Source: Pseudomonadales bacterium
GTDB taxonomy: Bacteria; Pseudomonadota; Gammaproteobacteria; Pseudomonadales; Azotimanducaceae
DNA length: 52,244 nucleotides
Assembly (NCBI GenBank): GCA_024234635.1
Contig: JACKNX010000022.1
Coordinates: 1 to 52,244 of the forward strand
Direction of reading: 5' to 3'
Both the position numbers and the translations under genes were made by a program. This document shows positions 33,345 through 41,247 of the stretch, one piece after another. Numbering within the stretch: position 1 is the stretch's first letter; each line of letters begins with the position of its first letter. Below the pieces are notes generated by a model. The model had not been told where the DNA came from. It saw only the letters and a program-made list of their open reading frames with translations, and did not search any database.

Positions 33345-34577
33345 ATGGACCAGGTGGATATCAGCAGCGTCGTCGTGCTGCTTGTTGCGCTGGCGGCAGC
33401 GGCGGTGCTGCTGCACCCCCGCGTGCTTGCCTCGCCTGTGTGGCGCGCCACGATCACGCCGCTCGCGTCGATCATCGGTAGTGGGTTTCTGGTGCTCGCA
33501 CCCATTCTCGTCAGGCATTTCGGGCATGGCGCGGCACTGGTGATGGCGCTGCTCTGCCTTGCGGCCTATGCCATTGGCGGCGCGATCCGCTGGAATATCC
33601 GTGCGCTCGACACGGAGACGGGCGTGGGTGCATTGCGATCCCACGAGCTGCTTCTGGAGCGTTTTTCGTCCCTCGCGCTGTTGTTCGCGTATGTCGTCAG
33701 CGTGTGCTACTACCTGAATCTGTTTGGCGCCTTTGCCACGAGTCTGACGCCGTATGCGGACCCGACGGCGGGGCGGCTCGTCACCTCCTGCATCCTCGTT
33801 TTCGTCGGGCTCGTGGGCTGGACGCGGGGTTTTCACGGCCTCGAGAACATGGAAGTCCTCTCCGTTGGCCTGAAGCTTGCGGTGATCGTGGCCCTTCTGG
33901 TGGGAATGGGCGGTTACACCTTCCGCGTTGCGGAAGCCGGTCTGCCGGCGGGACACCATGAATCGTTTGGTGTAAACGCCGTACGCATGGCGTTTGGCCT
34001 GCTGATCACCGTGCAGGGTTTTGAGACGTCGCGTTACCTTGCCTCCAGCTACGATGCGCGTACGCGGGTGACCACCATGCGGTATGCGCAGCTGCTGTCG
34101 ACGGCGATCTATATTGCCTATATCGGTATGGCGAGCCTGGCGTTTGCGCCGGACGATATCGAGACAAGCGAAACCGCGATCATCCATATGTCCGGCCATG
34201 TTGCGCTGATCATGCCGTTCCTTCTGGTACTGGCGGCGCTGGCGTCACAGTTCAGCGCCGCCGTCGCGGACACGGGCGGTTATGGCGGGCTGGCGGAAGA
34301 GGTCAGCGGTGGCCGGCTGCGGACACGCATGGCCTATGCGCTCCTGGTTCCCGCCTGTATCGCGCTGACCTGGGTGGCCAACATCTATGAAATCATCAGC
34401 TATGCATCGCGCGCGTTTGCGTTCTATTACGGATCGCAGTGCGCCTTCGCGGCAATGCTCAGCCGCCGCGTCGCCGGCTGGACACCCGCGACCGTCGGCT
34501 TCACGCTACTTACCGTACTGGCGCTTGCCGTTGGCTTTCTTGGTATTCCGGTGGAAACCGCCAACGGCGGTGGCTGA
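33345..34577 (+). CDS. Amino-acid permease-like multipass membrane protein (APC superfamily)
   Basis: A 410-residue integral membrane protein with about 11-12 hydrophobic helices. The first hydrophobic block is followed by PLASIIGSGFLVLAP, reminiscent of the helix-1 GSG break of APC transporters; later FGLLITVQGFETSRYLA resembles the helix-6 substrate site. A specific family name would be overcalling. ATG 33345 is preferred to a TTG at 33291. The start is 160 bp from the divergent GCS2 gene, so a shared regulatory region and a related substrate (amino acid or peptide) are possible. Confidence 0.7.
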   Translation: MDQVDISSVVVLLVALAAAAVLLHPRVLASPVWRATITPLASIIGSGFLVLAPILVRHFGHGAALVMALLCLAAYAIGGAIRWNIRALDTETGVGALRSHELLLERFSSLALLFAYVVSVCYYLNLFGAFATSLTPYADPTAGRLVTSCILVFVGLVGWTRGFHGLENMEVLSVGLKLAVIVALLVGMGGYTFRVAEAGLPAGHHESFGVNAVRMAFGLLITVQGFETSRYLASSYDARTRVTTMRYAQLLSTAIYIAYIGMASLAFAPDDIETSETAIIHMSGHVALIMPFLLVLAALASQFSAAVADTGGYGGLAEEVSGGRLRTRMAYALLVPACIALTWVANIYEIISYASRAFAFYYGSQCAFAAMLSRRVAGWTPATVGFTLLTVLALAVGFLGIPVETANGGG

Positions 34578-34731
34578 TGCGCCCGGGACAATCGGCTTGC
34601 GAAGCTGCCGCAAGGGTTGCCGGGGATGTGATGGCCCCGTACGGTATATCCGTTCGTTGGCAGACTACCTGAAGCCGCCCGTTGGCCGGGTCGGTCGTTC
34701 GGATCGCAAGATCAGGGCGCAGGCGTTTGAT

Positions 34732-34766
34732 GTCTCCTGCGTGAGCTCCGGCGCAGGCCCGGAGAC
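34732..34766. other. Hairpin upstream of the fumarylacetoacetase-like gene
   Basis: GTCTC and CTGCG (34732-34741) pair with CGCAG (34752-34756) and GAGAC (34762-34766), giving a ten-pair stem with one five-base internal bulge and a 10-nt loop. It sits between the permease stop and the start at 34817. There is no T-run, so it may be a processing or leader structure rather than a terminator. Confidence 0.3.
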
Positions 34767-34816
34767 ACCGTGCGGCAAGTACAACTCATCATCCGGATGG
34801 CGGTTGGAGAAAGCAG

Positions 34817-35866
34817 ATGAAGCGGATGGCCCTGGTCCTGGCGGGCGTGCTCGTCCTCGTGCTGGTCGGCTCGAGCTGGTGGCTGACACGCCCGTTGTTC
34901 GATATGCGGCTGGAAGGCTCGCCACTGGATGGCGTTGAGATCCTGCCCGTCGATCAGGGGCTGACGTTCGCCCGCCTCAAGGATGGTCGCCTGCTCCTGA
35001 TCACGGGCGTTGAAGCGGATGGCGTACGGGCGCTGGATGTCAGTGAGATGGAAGGGCGGGCATACTCCGATCCGGTGGTGGCGCTGACCTTCCTGGGGTA
35101 TGACAGGCTCGACTACCTGGCGCGGCGCTCTGCTTCCAGCGTCGTGCCTTTCACGCAGCTGGGGCCCCCGGTGGTGTCCGCCAGCACACCGATTGCGGCA
35201 GGCACCAACTATCGGGCACATGCGGAGGAGGTTGGTCTGGATGGGCTGCCGTTCCTGTTTCCCAAGCGATCGGCGCCCTCCGCCTGGAATGCCCCGGTGC
35301 AGGCGCGCGGGCGATTCGATTACGAAGTGGAGTTATGCGCGGTACCGTTGTCCACGGTTACGGCTGATCGTACGGCGAGCCATGGCTATGTGCTCTGCAA
35401 CGACTTTACCGACCGGTGGCCGCTGGCGCGCGATACGGACTTCGATCAACCCATGGGAACCACGGGCTTTGTGGATGCCAAGGGCGGTGAAGGCATGCTG
35501 CCACTTGGTGCATTGTTTGTCGTGCCGCGCGATGAATCCGCCTTTATCGGGGCCGTGCGGCTTGAGCTGTTCGTCAACGGCAGGCTCCGGCAGCAGTCGG
35601 ATGCCAGCCTGATGACCTGGTCAGCAACGGAGATTGCCCGTCAGGCCATGCAGGCGTGTGAGCAGCCCTATCAGTCCGAGGCGGGCGAGTTGCGCATCGG
35701 GGCATGCGATCGCGTGCGCGCCGGAACCATTCTGCTCACGGGGACGCCGGCGGGCGTGCTGTTCCATCCCGTCACCATCTGGAACCCCTGGGCGTATCTC
35801 GGCAGCGGAGACGTCGTGGTGGCGCGGGCGCGCTGGCTCGGTGCCCTGGTCAACACCGTGGAGTGA
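34817..35866 (+). CDS. Fumarylacetoacetate hydrolase family protein with N-terminal membrane anchor
   Basis: A 349-residue protein. Residues about 4-24 form one hydrophobic anchor (or uncleaved signal), then a region of about 90 residues, then the FAH core: AAGTNYRAHAEE, FDYEVELC (metal-binding acidic pair) and NDFTDRW, ending with TGTPAGV. FAH proteins are metal-dependent C-C hydrolases, decarboxylases or isomerases of diketo acids and are usually cytoplasmic, so the anchor is unusual. ATG 34817 has GGAGAAAG upstream. A periplasmic orientation is likely but not proven. Confidence 0.82.
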   Translation: MKRMALVLAGVLVLVLVGSSWWLTRPLFDMRLEGSPLDGVEILPVDQGLTFARLKDGRLLLITGVEADGVRALDVSEMEGRAYSDPVVALTFLGYDRLDYLARRSASSVVPFTQLGPPVVSASTPIAAGTNYRAHAEEVGLDGLPFLFPKRSAPSAWNAPVQARGRFDYEVELCAVPLSTVTADRTASHGYVLCNDFTDRWPLARDTDFDQPMGTTGFVDAKGGEGMLPLGALFVVPRDESAFIGAVRLELFVNGRLRQQSDASLMTWSATEIARQAMQACEQPYQSEAGELRIGACDRVRAGTILLTGTPAGVLFHPVTIWNPWAYLGSGDVVVARARWLGALVNTVE

Positions 35867-35954
35867 CGGTTGGCGCCGTCGACTCGCGCGTGATGCAGGG
35901 TTTCCCGCCTGCGTCTCGTGCTGGCCTTTCCCGCCTGTTGTACCAGGCGCCGGG

Positions 35955-36365
35955 TCAGTCCGCCGGCAGCTGCACGGTTGCGTTGCCGATGAGTGGCGGG
36001 GACGTACCTTCGCGCTCCAGCCAGATATCGCAATCCGCCAGGCGTCGCCCGCCTTCCTCGCGCACCGCGGTGACTTTGCCGCGCGCCACGATGTGGTCCC
36101 CTTCGAACACCGGCAGCGGAAAGGTCATGCGGATGCGGCGGATGCTGCCGAAGCCTGTCCAGTCGTGCAGCATGTTGACCATGTAGCTCAGGCCAAGCGG
36201 CCCCTGGTTGATGCACCGGTCGCCGAGTCCAATGGCGGCCACCGCGCGGCGATCCCAGTGCACAGGGTAGGGATCGCGCAGGATGGCGGCCATGGTGCGC
36301 ATGCGCTCGGGCCGTACGCTGGGCATGTCCCAGGCCGGGACTTCGTCGCCGACATGTACGTTCAT
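35955..36365 (-). CDS. MaoC-like hydratase subunit
   Basis: A 136-residue single-hotdog MaoC-like protein. GDRCINQGPLGLSYMVNMLHDW is the region where the hydratase dyad usually lies, and PVFEGDHIVARGKVTAVREEGGR is the typical hotdog C-terminal strand pair. It overlaps the preceding gene by 4 bp (ATGA), which indicates the two subunits are made together and probably form a heteromeric enoyl-CoA hydratase, as known for some steroid side-chain hydratases. Which subunit is catalytic is not certain. Confidence 0.78.
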   Translation of the reverse strand: MNVHVGDEVPAWDMPSVRPERMRTMAAILRDPYPVHWDRRAVAAIGLGDRCINQGPLGLSYMVNMLHDWTGFGSIRRIRMTFPLPVFEGDHIVARGKVTAVREEGGRRLADCDIWLEREGTSPPLIGNATVQLPAD

Positions 36366-36811
36366 CGTGCTCCCCTCCGATAGCGCCAGGTAACGGTTGT
36401 GCGGGCGACGGGATCGCCACCATCCAGTGACAGATCGAACCGGAACTGGATGCGGTCGAACGTACGGCCGTCTTCCTGCATCCGGTCTGCGCTGACGATC
36501 TCGCCGTCCACGCGGTAGGGGATTTCCTCGCGCAGCGGCTGGAAGAAATCCCACTCGTAGCTTTCAATGCCGATACCGGCAATACCTTCCGCCTGTCCCA
36601 GCTTGAACATCTCGCCGATGCTGGTTTTTGCGCCCAGGATCGGCATGTGGAACAGCGCCACGGGGTGGGCCAGATTGTCGGGCAACGGGTCGGCACCGGT
36701 GCATTCGGTGAGCAGGAAGTTCTCCCAGTGGGCGATGGTGTAGTTGCCGCCCGGAAAGCGGTGGCCCACCAGTGCGCGGATTTCCTCCACGGGTGGCTGA
36801 ATGCCGGTCAT
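36362..36811 (-). CDS. MaoC/FAS1-like hotdog dehydratase subunit
   Basis: A 149-residue protein of the N-terminal hotdog type (FAS1-like dehydratase). It begins MTGIQPPVEEIRALVGHRF and has HPVALFHMPILG and YEWDFFQPLREEIPYRVDGEI, the usual hotdog strands. The ATG at 36811 was chosen because residues before it in the longer frame look unrelated. Its stop overlaps the next subunit's ATG. The two proteins together likely hydrate an acyl-CoA, complementing the acyl-CoA dehydrogenases in the window. Confidence 0.75.
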   Translation of the reverse strand: MTGIQPPVEEIRALVGHRFPGGNYTIAHWENFLLTECTGADPLPDNLAHPVALFHMPILGAKTSIGEMFKLGQAEGIAGIGIESYEWDFFQPLREEIPYRVDGEIVSADRMQEDGRTFDRIQFRFDLSLDGGDPVARTTVTWRYRRGAR

Positions 36812-36923
36812 GTCCGTTTCCCCCAATAGCCTCAGGACCGCCAAAACCTAGCAGGCGGCGCTGGTGCGCGCAAACCGAACTTCCTGGTGCAACAATGGCG
36901 CCGGTTTATCAGGGAAGTGCGGC

Positions 36924-37841
36924 GTGCACACCAGGCATACCCGTCAGGACATAGCGGCATGGCATCGCGAGGGGCTCGTGGTACTGCCGTCGTTTTTCCA
37001 TGCGCAGGAAGTAGCTGCCGTCGCGGCGGATTTCGAACGCATTTTCCCGCAGGTTGAACGTCACCCGACGGCGCTCCGGCAGGCGCGTGACGATGGGCAG
37101 GCCCGGTTTCATGCGCGCCAGTTCGCCCACTTCGAAAACATCCCCTTTGCCTGTTCACCGGCGCTCAATCTGGCCGCCGTGCACCCGGCGCTCATTGCCA
37201 TGGCCCGCGATGCGCTGGGTACGCGGGACGTGCGGCTGTATCAGGCGCAGGCATGGGCCAAGTTCACGGGCGAGGCGGATTACGATCAGCCGTTTCATGT
37301 GGACTACAACAACCACACGCTCACCGTCCCCGCCGAGGACGATGTGCGCAACAGCATCACGTTTTTTATCTACTTCTCCGAGGTCACGGATGCGCATGGA
37401 CCGGTGCATTATGTGTCGCGCCCGGATGCTGCCCGTGTTGGTTGCGGCCCTGATGCGTATATGCTTTCCGAGGCTGACGTGCAGGCGCGGCTGCAGACCG
37501 TGGGACAGGCGTGTATCGCACCGGCGGGATCGGTGTTTGCCTATGGCATCGATGTGTGGCACCGCGGCAGCAATCTCACTGCGCCGTACGCGCACCGGTA
37601 CGTGATGACGGCGTGTTTCAAGCGGGCTGGCAACGATTCGATTGGCTATTGCGCCTGGCCGTACCACCATCTGAAACCCTGGGACACCATCTTCGACCAC
37701 GCCACGCCGGAGCAGCTTGCCTGTTTTGGTGTGCCGCTGCCGGGCGATCCGTTCTGGACAACCCTTACGCTGGCCCGGGCGCAGCACCGACGGCCGGGGT
37801 GGGACATGACGCCGTGGCGCGAAGCGCTGTGCAAGGCATGA
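36924..37841 (+). CDS. Phytanoyl-CoA dioxygenase (PhyH) family 2-oxoglutarate oxygenase
   Basis: A 305-residue Fe(II)/2-oxoglutarate oxygenase. The iron triad is visible as His125 and Asp127 (FHVDYNN) and His213 (WHRGSN), with Arg225 as the probable 2-oxoglutarate anchor. It hydroxylates a small molecule or acyl chain. The start is GTG 36924. It is the first gene of an eight-gene plus-strand run, with only 25 bp to the next gene. The substrate cannot be inferred. Confidence 0.88.
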   Translation: MHTRHTRQDIAAWHREGLVVLPSFFHAQEVAAVAADFERIFPQVERHPTALRQARDDGQARFHARQFAHFENIPFACSPALNLAAVHPALIAMARDALGTRDVRLYQAQAWAKFTGEADYDQPFHVDYNNHTLTVPAEDDVRNSITFFIYFSEVTDAHGPVHYVSRPDAARVGCGPDAYMLSEADVQARLQTVGQACIAPAGSVFAYGIDVWHRGSNLTAPYAHRYVMTACFKRAGNDSIGYCAWPYHHLKPWDTIFDHATPEQLACFGVPLPGDPFWTTLTLARAQHRRPGWDMTPWREALCKA

Positions 37842-37866
37842 TTGGCTACGCGGGGAAGACGTTGCG

Positions 37867-38292
37867 ATGACACTGCACATTCGATCGTTCCAGGATTCGG
37901 ACACGGCGCCTGTCGTACGGCTCTGGCAGGCGTGCGGACTCGTTCGTCCGTGGAACGATCCGCACCGCGATATCGCGCGCAAGATGCTGGTGCAGCCGGA
38001 ACTCTTCCTGGTGGGTACGACCGGAGACGAGATTGTCGCCACCGTGATGGCCGGTTACGAGGGGCATCGTGGCTGGGTGAACTACCTTGCCGTATCGCCG
38101 TCATGCCAGGGGAGGGGATACGGCCGTGTCCTGATGCAGCGGGTGGAGGCGATGCTGCTGGCGGTAGGCTGTCCCAAGGTGAACCTGCAGGTCAGACAGG
38201 GCAATGTTGTCGCCATGGCCTTCTACGAAGCCATAGGCTATGCGCAGGATGCCAGCATCAGCTATGGCAAACGATTGATCCCGGATGCGTGA
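37867..38292 (+). CDS. ypeA: YpeA-like GNAT acetyltransferase
   Basis: A 141-residue GNAT protein closely resembling E. coli YpeA in pattern: LWQACGLVRPWNDPHRDIARK near the N-terminus, GYEGHRGWVNYLAV, then the acetyl-CoA loop GRGYGRV, and a C-terminal YGKRLIPD. It should transfer an acetyl group to an amine; the YpeA substrate is not established. The next gene starts 9 bp downstream. Confidence in family is high, in the symbol moderate. Confidence 0.85.
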   Translation: MTLHIRSFQDSDTAPVVRLWQACGLVRPWNDPHRDIARKMLVQPELFLVGTTGDEIVATVMAGYEGHRGWVNYLAVSPSCQGRGYGRVLMQRVEAMLLAVGCPKVNLQVRQGNVVAMAFYEAIGYAQDASISYGKRLIPDA

Positions 38293-38301
38293 GGTGGATG
38301 G

Positions 38302-38808
38302 GTGACAACGTTGCGTGCGGTGCGTGCCGACATTACCACGCTGGCCGTGGATGCAATTGTCAATGCAGCCAATGAGACGTTGCTCGGCGGTGGTGGCGTC
38401 GATGGCGCCATTCACCGGGCGGCGGGTCCTGAGTTGCTGGCAGCCTGCCGGCGGCTGAATGGCTGCCGCACCGGTGACGTGAAGCTGACGCCCGGCTTTG
38501 CGCTGCCAGCGCGATACGTCCTGCATGCGGTGGGGCCGGTCTGGCATGGAGGTTCCCGTGGAGAGCCACAGCTGCTGGGTTCCTGTTATCGCAAAGCGAT
38601 TGAGATCGCGCAGGCGCATGCGCTGGCGTCGGTCGCCTTTCCTTCGATCAGTACCGGCGTTTACGGCTATCCGCTTGAAGCGGCGGCGAGGATTGCGATC
38701 GACACGGTACGTCAGGCCGTCGCACGGCCGGCCTCCATCCAGTCGGTTGTATTCTGCTGTTTTTCCGCAGGCGACCTTGCCGTGTACGACGCCTTGCTCG
38801 CCGCGTGA
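38302..38808 (+). CDS. Macrodomain protein (O-acetyl-ADP-ribose deacetylase type)
   Basis: A 168-residue macrodomain of the YmdB/MacroD class. NAANETLLGGGGVDGAIHRAAG is the ADP-ribose-binding and catalytic segment; FPSISTGVYGYP is the phosphate loop. Known relatives remove mono-ADP-ribose from proteins or hydrolyse O-acetyl-ADP-ribose. The start is GTG at 38302; an ATG at 38298 is out of frame. Its stop overlaps the next ATG as TGATG. It may reverse ADP-ribosylation or detoxify NAD-derived metabolites in this operon. Confidence 0.93.
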   Translation: MTTLRAVRADITTLAVDAIVNAANETLLGGGGVDGAIHRAAGPELLAACRRLNGCRTGDVKLTPGFALPARYVLHAVGPVWHGGSRGEPQLLGSCYRKAIEIAQAHALASVAFPSISTGVYGYPLEAAARIAIDTVRQAVARPASIQSVVFCCFSAGDLAVYDALLAA

Positions 38809-39191
38809 TGAAGTACTCGGGAGGCTGTCATTGCGGTCGCGTACGGTTCGAGGTGGAGTCGCCGGCGGACCCGGAAGTCGAAGACTGCAACTGTTCCATC
38901 TGCGCCAAGGCGGGGTACCTGCATCTCATTGTGCCGCGATCCCGGTTCCGCCTGCTCCAGGGGGAGGACGTGCTCACCACGTACACCTTCAACAGCGGTG
39001 TCGCCAGGCACACCTTCTGCAGCGTCTGTGGTATCAAGCCGTTCTATGTGCCCCGCTCCAATCCGGACGGCGTCGACGTGAATGTACGATGTCTTGATGC
39101 CGCGCCCGAAGGCATGCGCATCGTTGCCTTTGACGGCGACAACTGGGAGGCCAATGCCCACATGCTGGCGCACAAGAGCCGGGAGTCCTGA
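38808..39191 (+). CDS. GFA/CENP-V family zinc protein (glutathione-dependent formaldehyde-activating type)
   Basis: A 127-residue GFA-fold protein. Zinc ligands are Cys7 and Cys9 (GCHCG), Cys27, Cys29 and Cys32 (CNCSIC), and Cys71 and Cys74 (CSVC), the full set for the family. Some members bind S-hydroxymethyl-glutathione; others have unrelated jobs. Overlap with the macrodomain gene (TGATG) and a GST gene 35 bp downstream fit a thiol-detoxification role, which remains inference. Confidence 0.9.
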   Translation: MKYSGGCHCGRVRFEVESPADPEVEDCNCSICAKAGYLHLIVPRSRFRLLQGEDVLTTYTFNSGVARHTFCSVCGIKPFYVPRSNPDGVDVNVRCLDAAPEGMRIVAFDGDNWEANAHMLAHKSRES

Positions 39192-39226
39192 GCGACCTCC
39201 CATTCAACACACGGAGTCAGGTAGTC

Positions 39227-39913
39227 ATGCTTACGCTGCACATCGCCAACAAGAACTACTCCTCGTGGTCCCTGCGCCCATGGGTGTTGATGCGGCAACT
39301 GGGTATCGACTTCCAGGAGGAACTGCATCCTTTCGATGCTTCCCGGCCGGGCTATTTCCAGGCGTTCTCGCCAACGGCCAAGGTGCCATGCCTGACGGAT
39401 GGTGACCTCATCGTCTGGGACTCGCTGGCCATTGCGGAATATCTGGCGGAAAGCCATGCGGGAGTGTGGCCGGCCGAGCGTCAGGCGCGAGCCTGGGCGC
39501 GCTGTGCGGCCGCCGAGATGCATGCCGGATTCCAGACGGTGCGCAGCAATTGCCCCATGAACTGCGCCCTGCGCGTGCGGCTCGACCCGGTAAGCGACAC
39601 GCTGAAGGCGGAGTGGCGGCGTCTCGATACCTTGTGGAACGACGGCCTCGAGCGCTTTGGCGGCCCCTTCCTGGCTGGCAGGTCCTTCACGGCTGTTGAT
39701 GGCTTTTTCGCCCCGGTGGCCTTTCGCGTGCAGAGCTACCAGCCGCAGTTGTCGCCAGGGGCCGCCGCCTACGTGCAGCGACTCCTCAACCTGCCTGCCA
39801 TGCGGGCATGGTATGAGGCGGCGCTGACCGAACCCTGGCGGGACGAGCCACATGAAGCGGAGATCCGCGGGCTTGGCGATATTCTTCACGACTATCGGCG
39901 GCCGCAGTCGTGA
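39227..39913 (+). CDS. Glutathione S-transferase family protein
   Basis: A 228-residue GST. The N-terminal thioredoxin-like domain begins HIANKNYSSWSLRPW with the Ser-rich segment that holds the catalytic Ser in related classes; DSLAIAEYLAE provides the glutathione-binding Asp-Ser pair. The C-terminal helical domain follows. ATG 39227. Its end overlaps the next gene by 4 bp (GTGA). It probably conjugates or isomerises an electrophile. Confidence 0.9.
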   Translation: MLTLHIANKNYSSWSLRPWVLMRQLGIDFQEELHPFDASRPGYFQAFSPTAKVPCLTDGDLIVWDSLAIAEYLAESHAGVWPAERQARAWARCAAAEMHAGFQTVRSNCPMNCALRVRLDPVSDTLKAEWRRLDTLWNDGLERFGGPFLAGRSFTAVDGFFAPVAFRVQSYQPQLSPGAAAYVQRLLNLPAMRAWYEAALTEPWRDEPHEAEIRGLGDILHDYRRPQS

Positions 39914-40644
39914 CCGTGGCCGAGATCCCGGCATTTGCGACCCAGCAAGCGCACGACGTGCGCTTCGAGTGGGGCTGGCACGGTGCGGCCGGTCTGGCGC
40001 GCGGATCCGGCGTGGTGGTGATCGTGGACGTGCTGTCGTACTCCACCTGTCTGGACATTGCGTGTGCGCAGGGTGCCACCGTATACCCGTTTCGATTCCG
40101 GGATGATTCCGTACAGGCATTTGCGCAGGACCGCGCGGCAACGGTGGCGGTGCGCAGGGGGGAAGAAGGCTATTCGCTCTCGCCGCACTCATTGCAGGCG
40201 ATTCCCGCCGGCACGCGACTGGTATTGCCGTCGCCCAATGGCGCGACGTTGACCCTGGAAGCCAATGCTCCGGTGGTGCTTGCCGGTTGTCTGCGCAATG
40301 CACAGGCGGTGGCGCGCCTGGCCCGCACGCTGCCCGGCCCGGTCACCGTGGTGGCGGCGGGTGAGCGCTGGCCGGACAACACACTGCGGCCTTCATTGGA
40401 AGATCTGCTGGGCGCGGGCGCGCTGCTGCACCACATGGCGGGTGACAAATCGGTGGAAGCGCAGGCCGCGGCGGCCTTCTTCGCCGCGTCGCGCACCAAC
40501 CTAAAACGGCTGATGACCGGCTGTGCGTCCGGCATCGAACTGGCTGAGCGTGGTTTTGCCAATGATGTCGCGTTGGCCAGTGCCTACAATGTCAGTGCGT
40601 GTGTGCCGCGATTCGACGGCCAGGCGTACTGCGCCGGACCCTGA
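39910..40644 (+). CDS. ComB-like 2-phosphosulfolactate phosphatase family protein
   Basis: A 244-residue protein of the ComB family: VVVIVDVLSYSTCLDIA near residue 38, LPSPNGATLTL near 100, and RPSLEDLLGAGALLHHM near 160. ComB dephosphorylates phosphosulfolactate in coenzyme M synthesis, but no other CoM genes are here, so a different phosphatase substrate is probable. The start is GTG at 39910, overlapping the GST stop. It is followed 25 bp later by the DUF1272 gene. Confidence 0.85.
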   Translation: MTVAEIPAFATQQAHDVRFEWGWHGAAGLARGSGVVVIVDVLSYSTCLDIACAQGATVYPFRFRDDSVQAFAQDRAATVAVRRGEEGYSLSPHSLQAIPAGTRLVLPSPNGATLTLEANAPVVLAGCLRNAQAVARLARTLPGPVTVVAAGERWPDNTLRPSLEDLLGAGALLHHMAGDKSVEAQAAAAFFAASRTNLKRLMTGCASGIELAERGFANDVALASAYNVSACVPRFDGQAYCAGP

Positions 40645-40669
40645 GGGCCGTGTCGAGGGAGATCTGCGC

Positions 40670-40906
40670 ATGCTGACAATGCGACCGAATTGCGAACGCT
40701 GCGACGTGGACCTGCCCGCGACGGCAACCACCGCGCGCATCTGCTCGTTCGAATGCACGTTCTGCGCGGACTGCGCCGACGGGGCGCTTGCGGGACGCTG
40801 TCCCAACTGTGGCGGAGAACTCCTGCGGCGACCGACGCGGACGGGCGCTGCGCTGGCGCGTCATCCGGCGTCGACGCAACGTATACGCGCCGCGGGGGCT
40901 GAGTGA
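40670..40906 (+). CDS. DUF1272 zinc-ribbon-like small protein
   Basis: A 78-residue Cys-rich protein. The pairs CERC, CSFECTFCADC and CPNCGGEL give about eight cysteines that should bind zinc, the DUF1272 pattern. Function is unknown. ATG 40670. Its stop overlaps the GTG of the cupin-like gene by 4 bp (GTGA). Confidence 0.85.
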   Translation: MLTMRPNCERCDVDLPATATTARICSFECTFCADCADGALAGRCPNCGGELLRRPTRTGAALARHPASTQRIRAAGAE

Positions 40907-41241
40907 TCGTGACCCCATCCGGTGTCATCGGAGGATCCGGCGACCGCGCCACCTGTGTTCGCCGTCGCCAAACGCTGGCGCCGGGTGAAGCGAGTGCCTG
41001 GCACGTTGATCCGTGTCGACGCTACAGCATCGTGCTCTCGGGCGAACGGCTGGCCATCGAATTTCAGGACACCGGCGAGCGGCTGGAATTTGCGGTGCAC
41101 CGCGGCATGGCTGGCTGGGATGCGCCGGAGCCACGAGTGCACCGCGCAATCAATGTAGGTTCCGTGCCATTCGAGGAAGCCGTCAGCTTCCTGCGCGCAG
41201 ATGCCGGCCAGGACTGCCAGCCAGTGATTGATGTCGAATAG
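40903..41241 (+). CDS. Cupin-like hypothetical protein
   Basis: A 112-residue protein with a probable cupin fold: it has RQTLAPGEASAWHVDP, where His might be a ligand, a strand block YSIVLSGERLAIEFQD, and a second block ending VNVG-like (INVGSVPFEE). The full metal-binding set is not clear, so it may be a non-catalytic cupin. The start is GTG 40903 by overlap with DUF1272. It ends 6 bp before the convergent HupE gene. Confidence 0.6.
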   Translation: MIVTPSGVIGGSGDRATCVRRRQTLAPGEASAWHVDPCRRYSIVLSGERLAIEFQDTGERLEFAVHRGMAGWDAPEPRVHRAINVGSVPFEEAVSFLRADAGQDCQPVIDVE

Positions 41242-41247
41242 GACCGC

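Noticed and set aside
32874..34199. A 441-codon minus-strand frame across the GCS2 start and permease gene
   Set aside because: It crosses two better-supported genes and has no recognisable domains.
35901..35937. Direct repeat TTTCCCGCCTG (35901-35911 and 35927-35937) between convergent genes
   Set aside because: Two short copies only and no pairing to form a terminator; probably chance.
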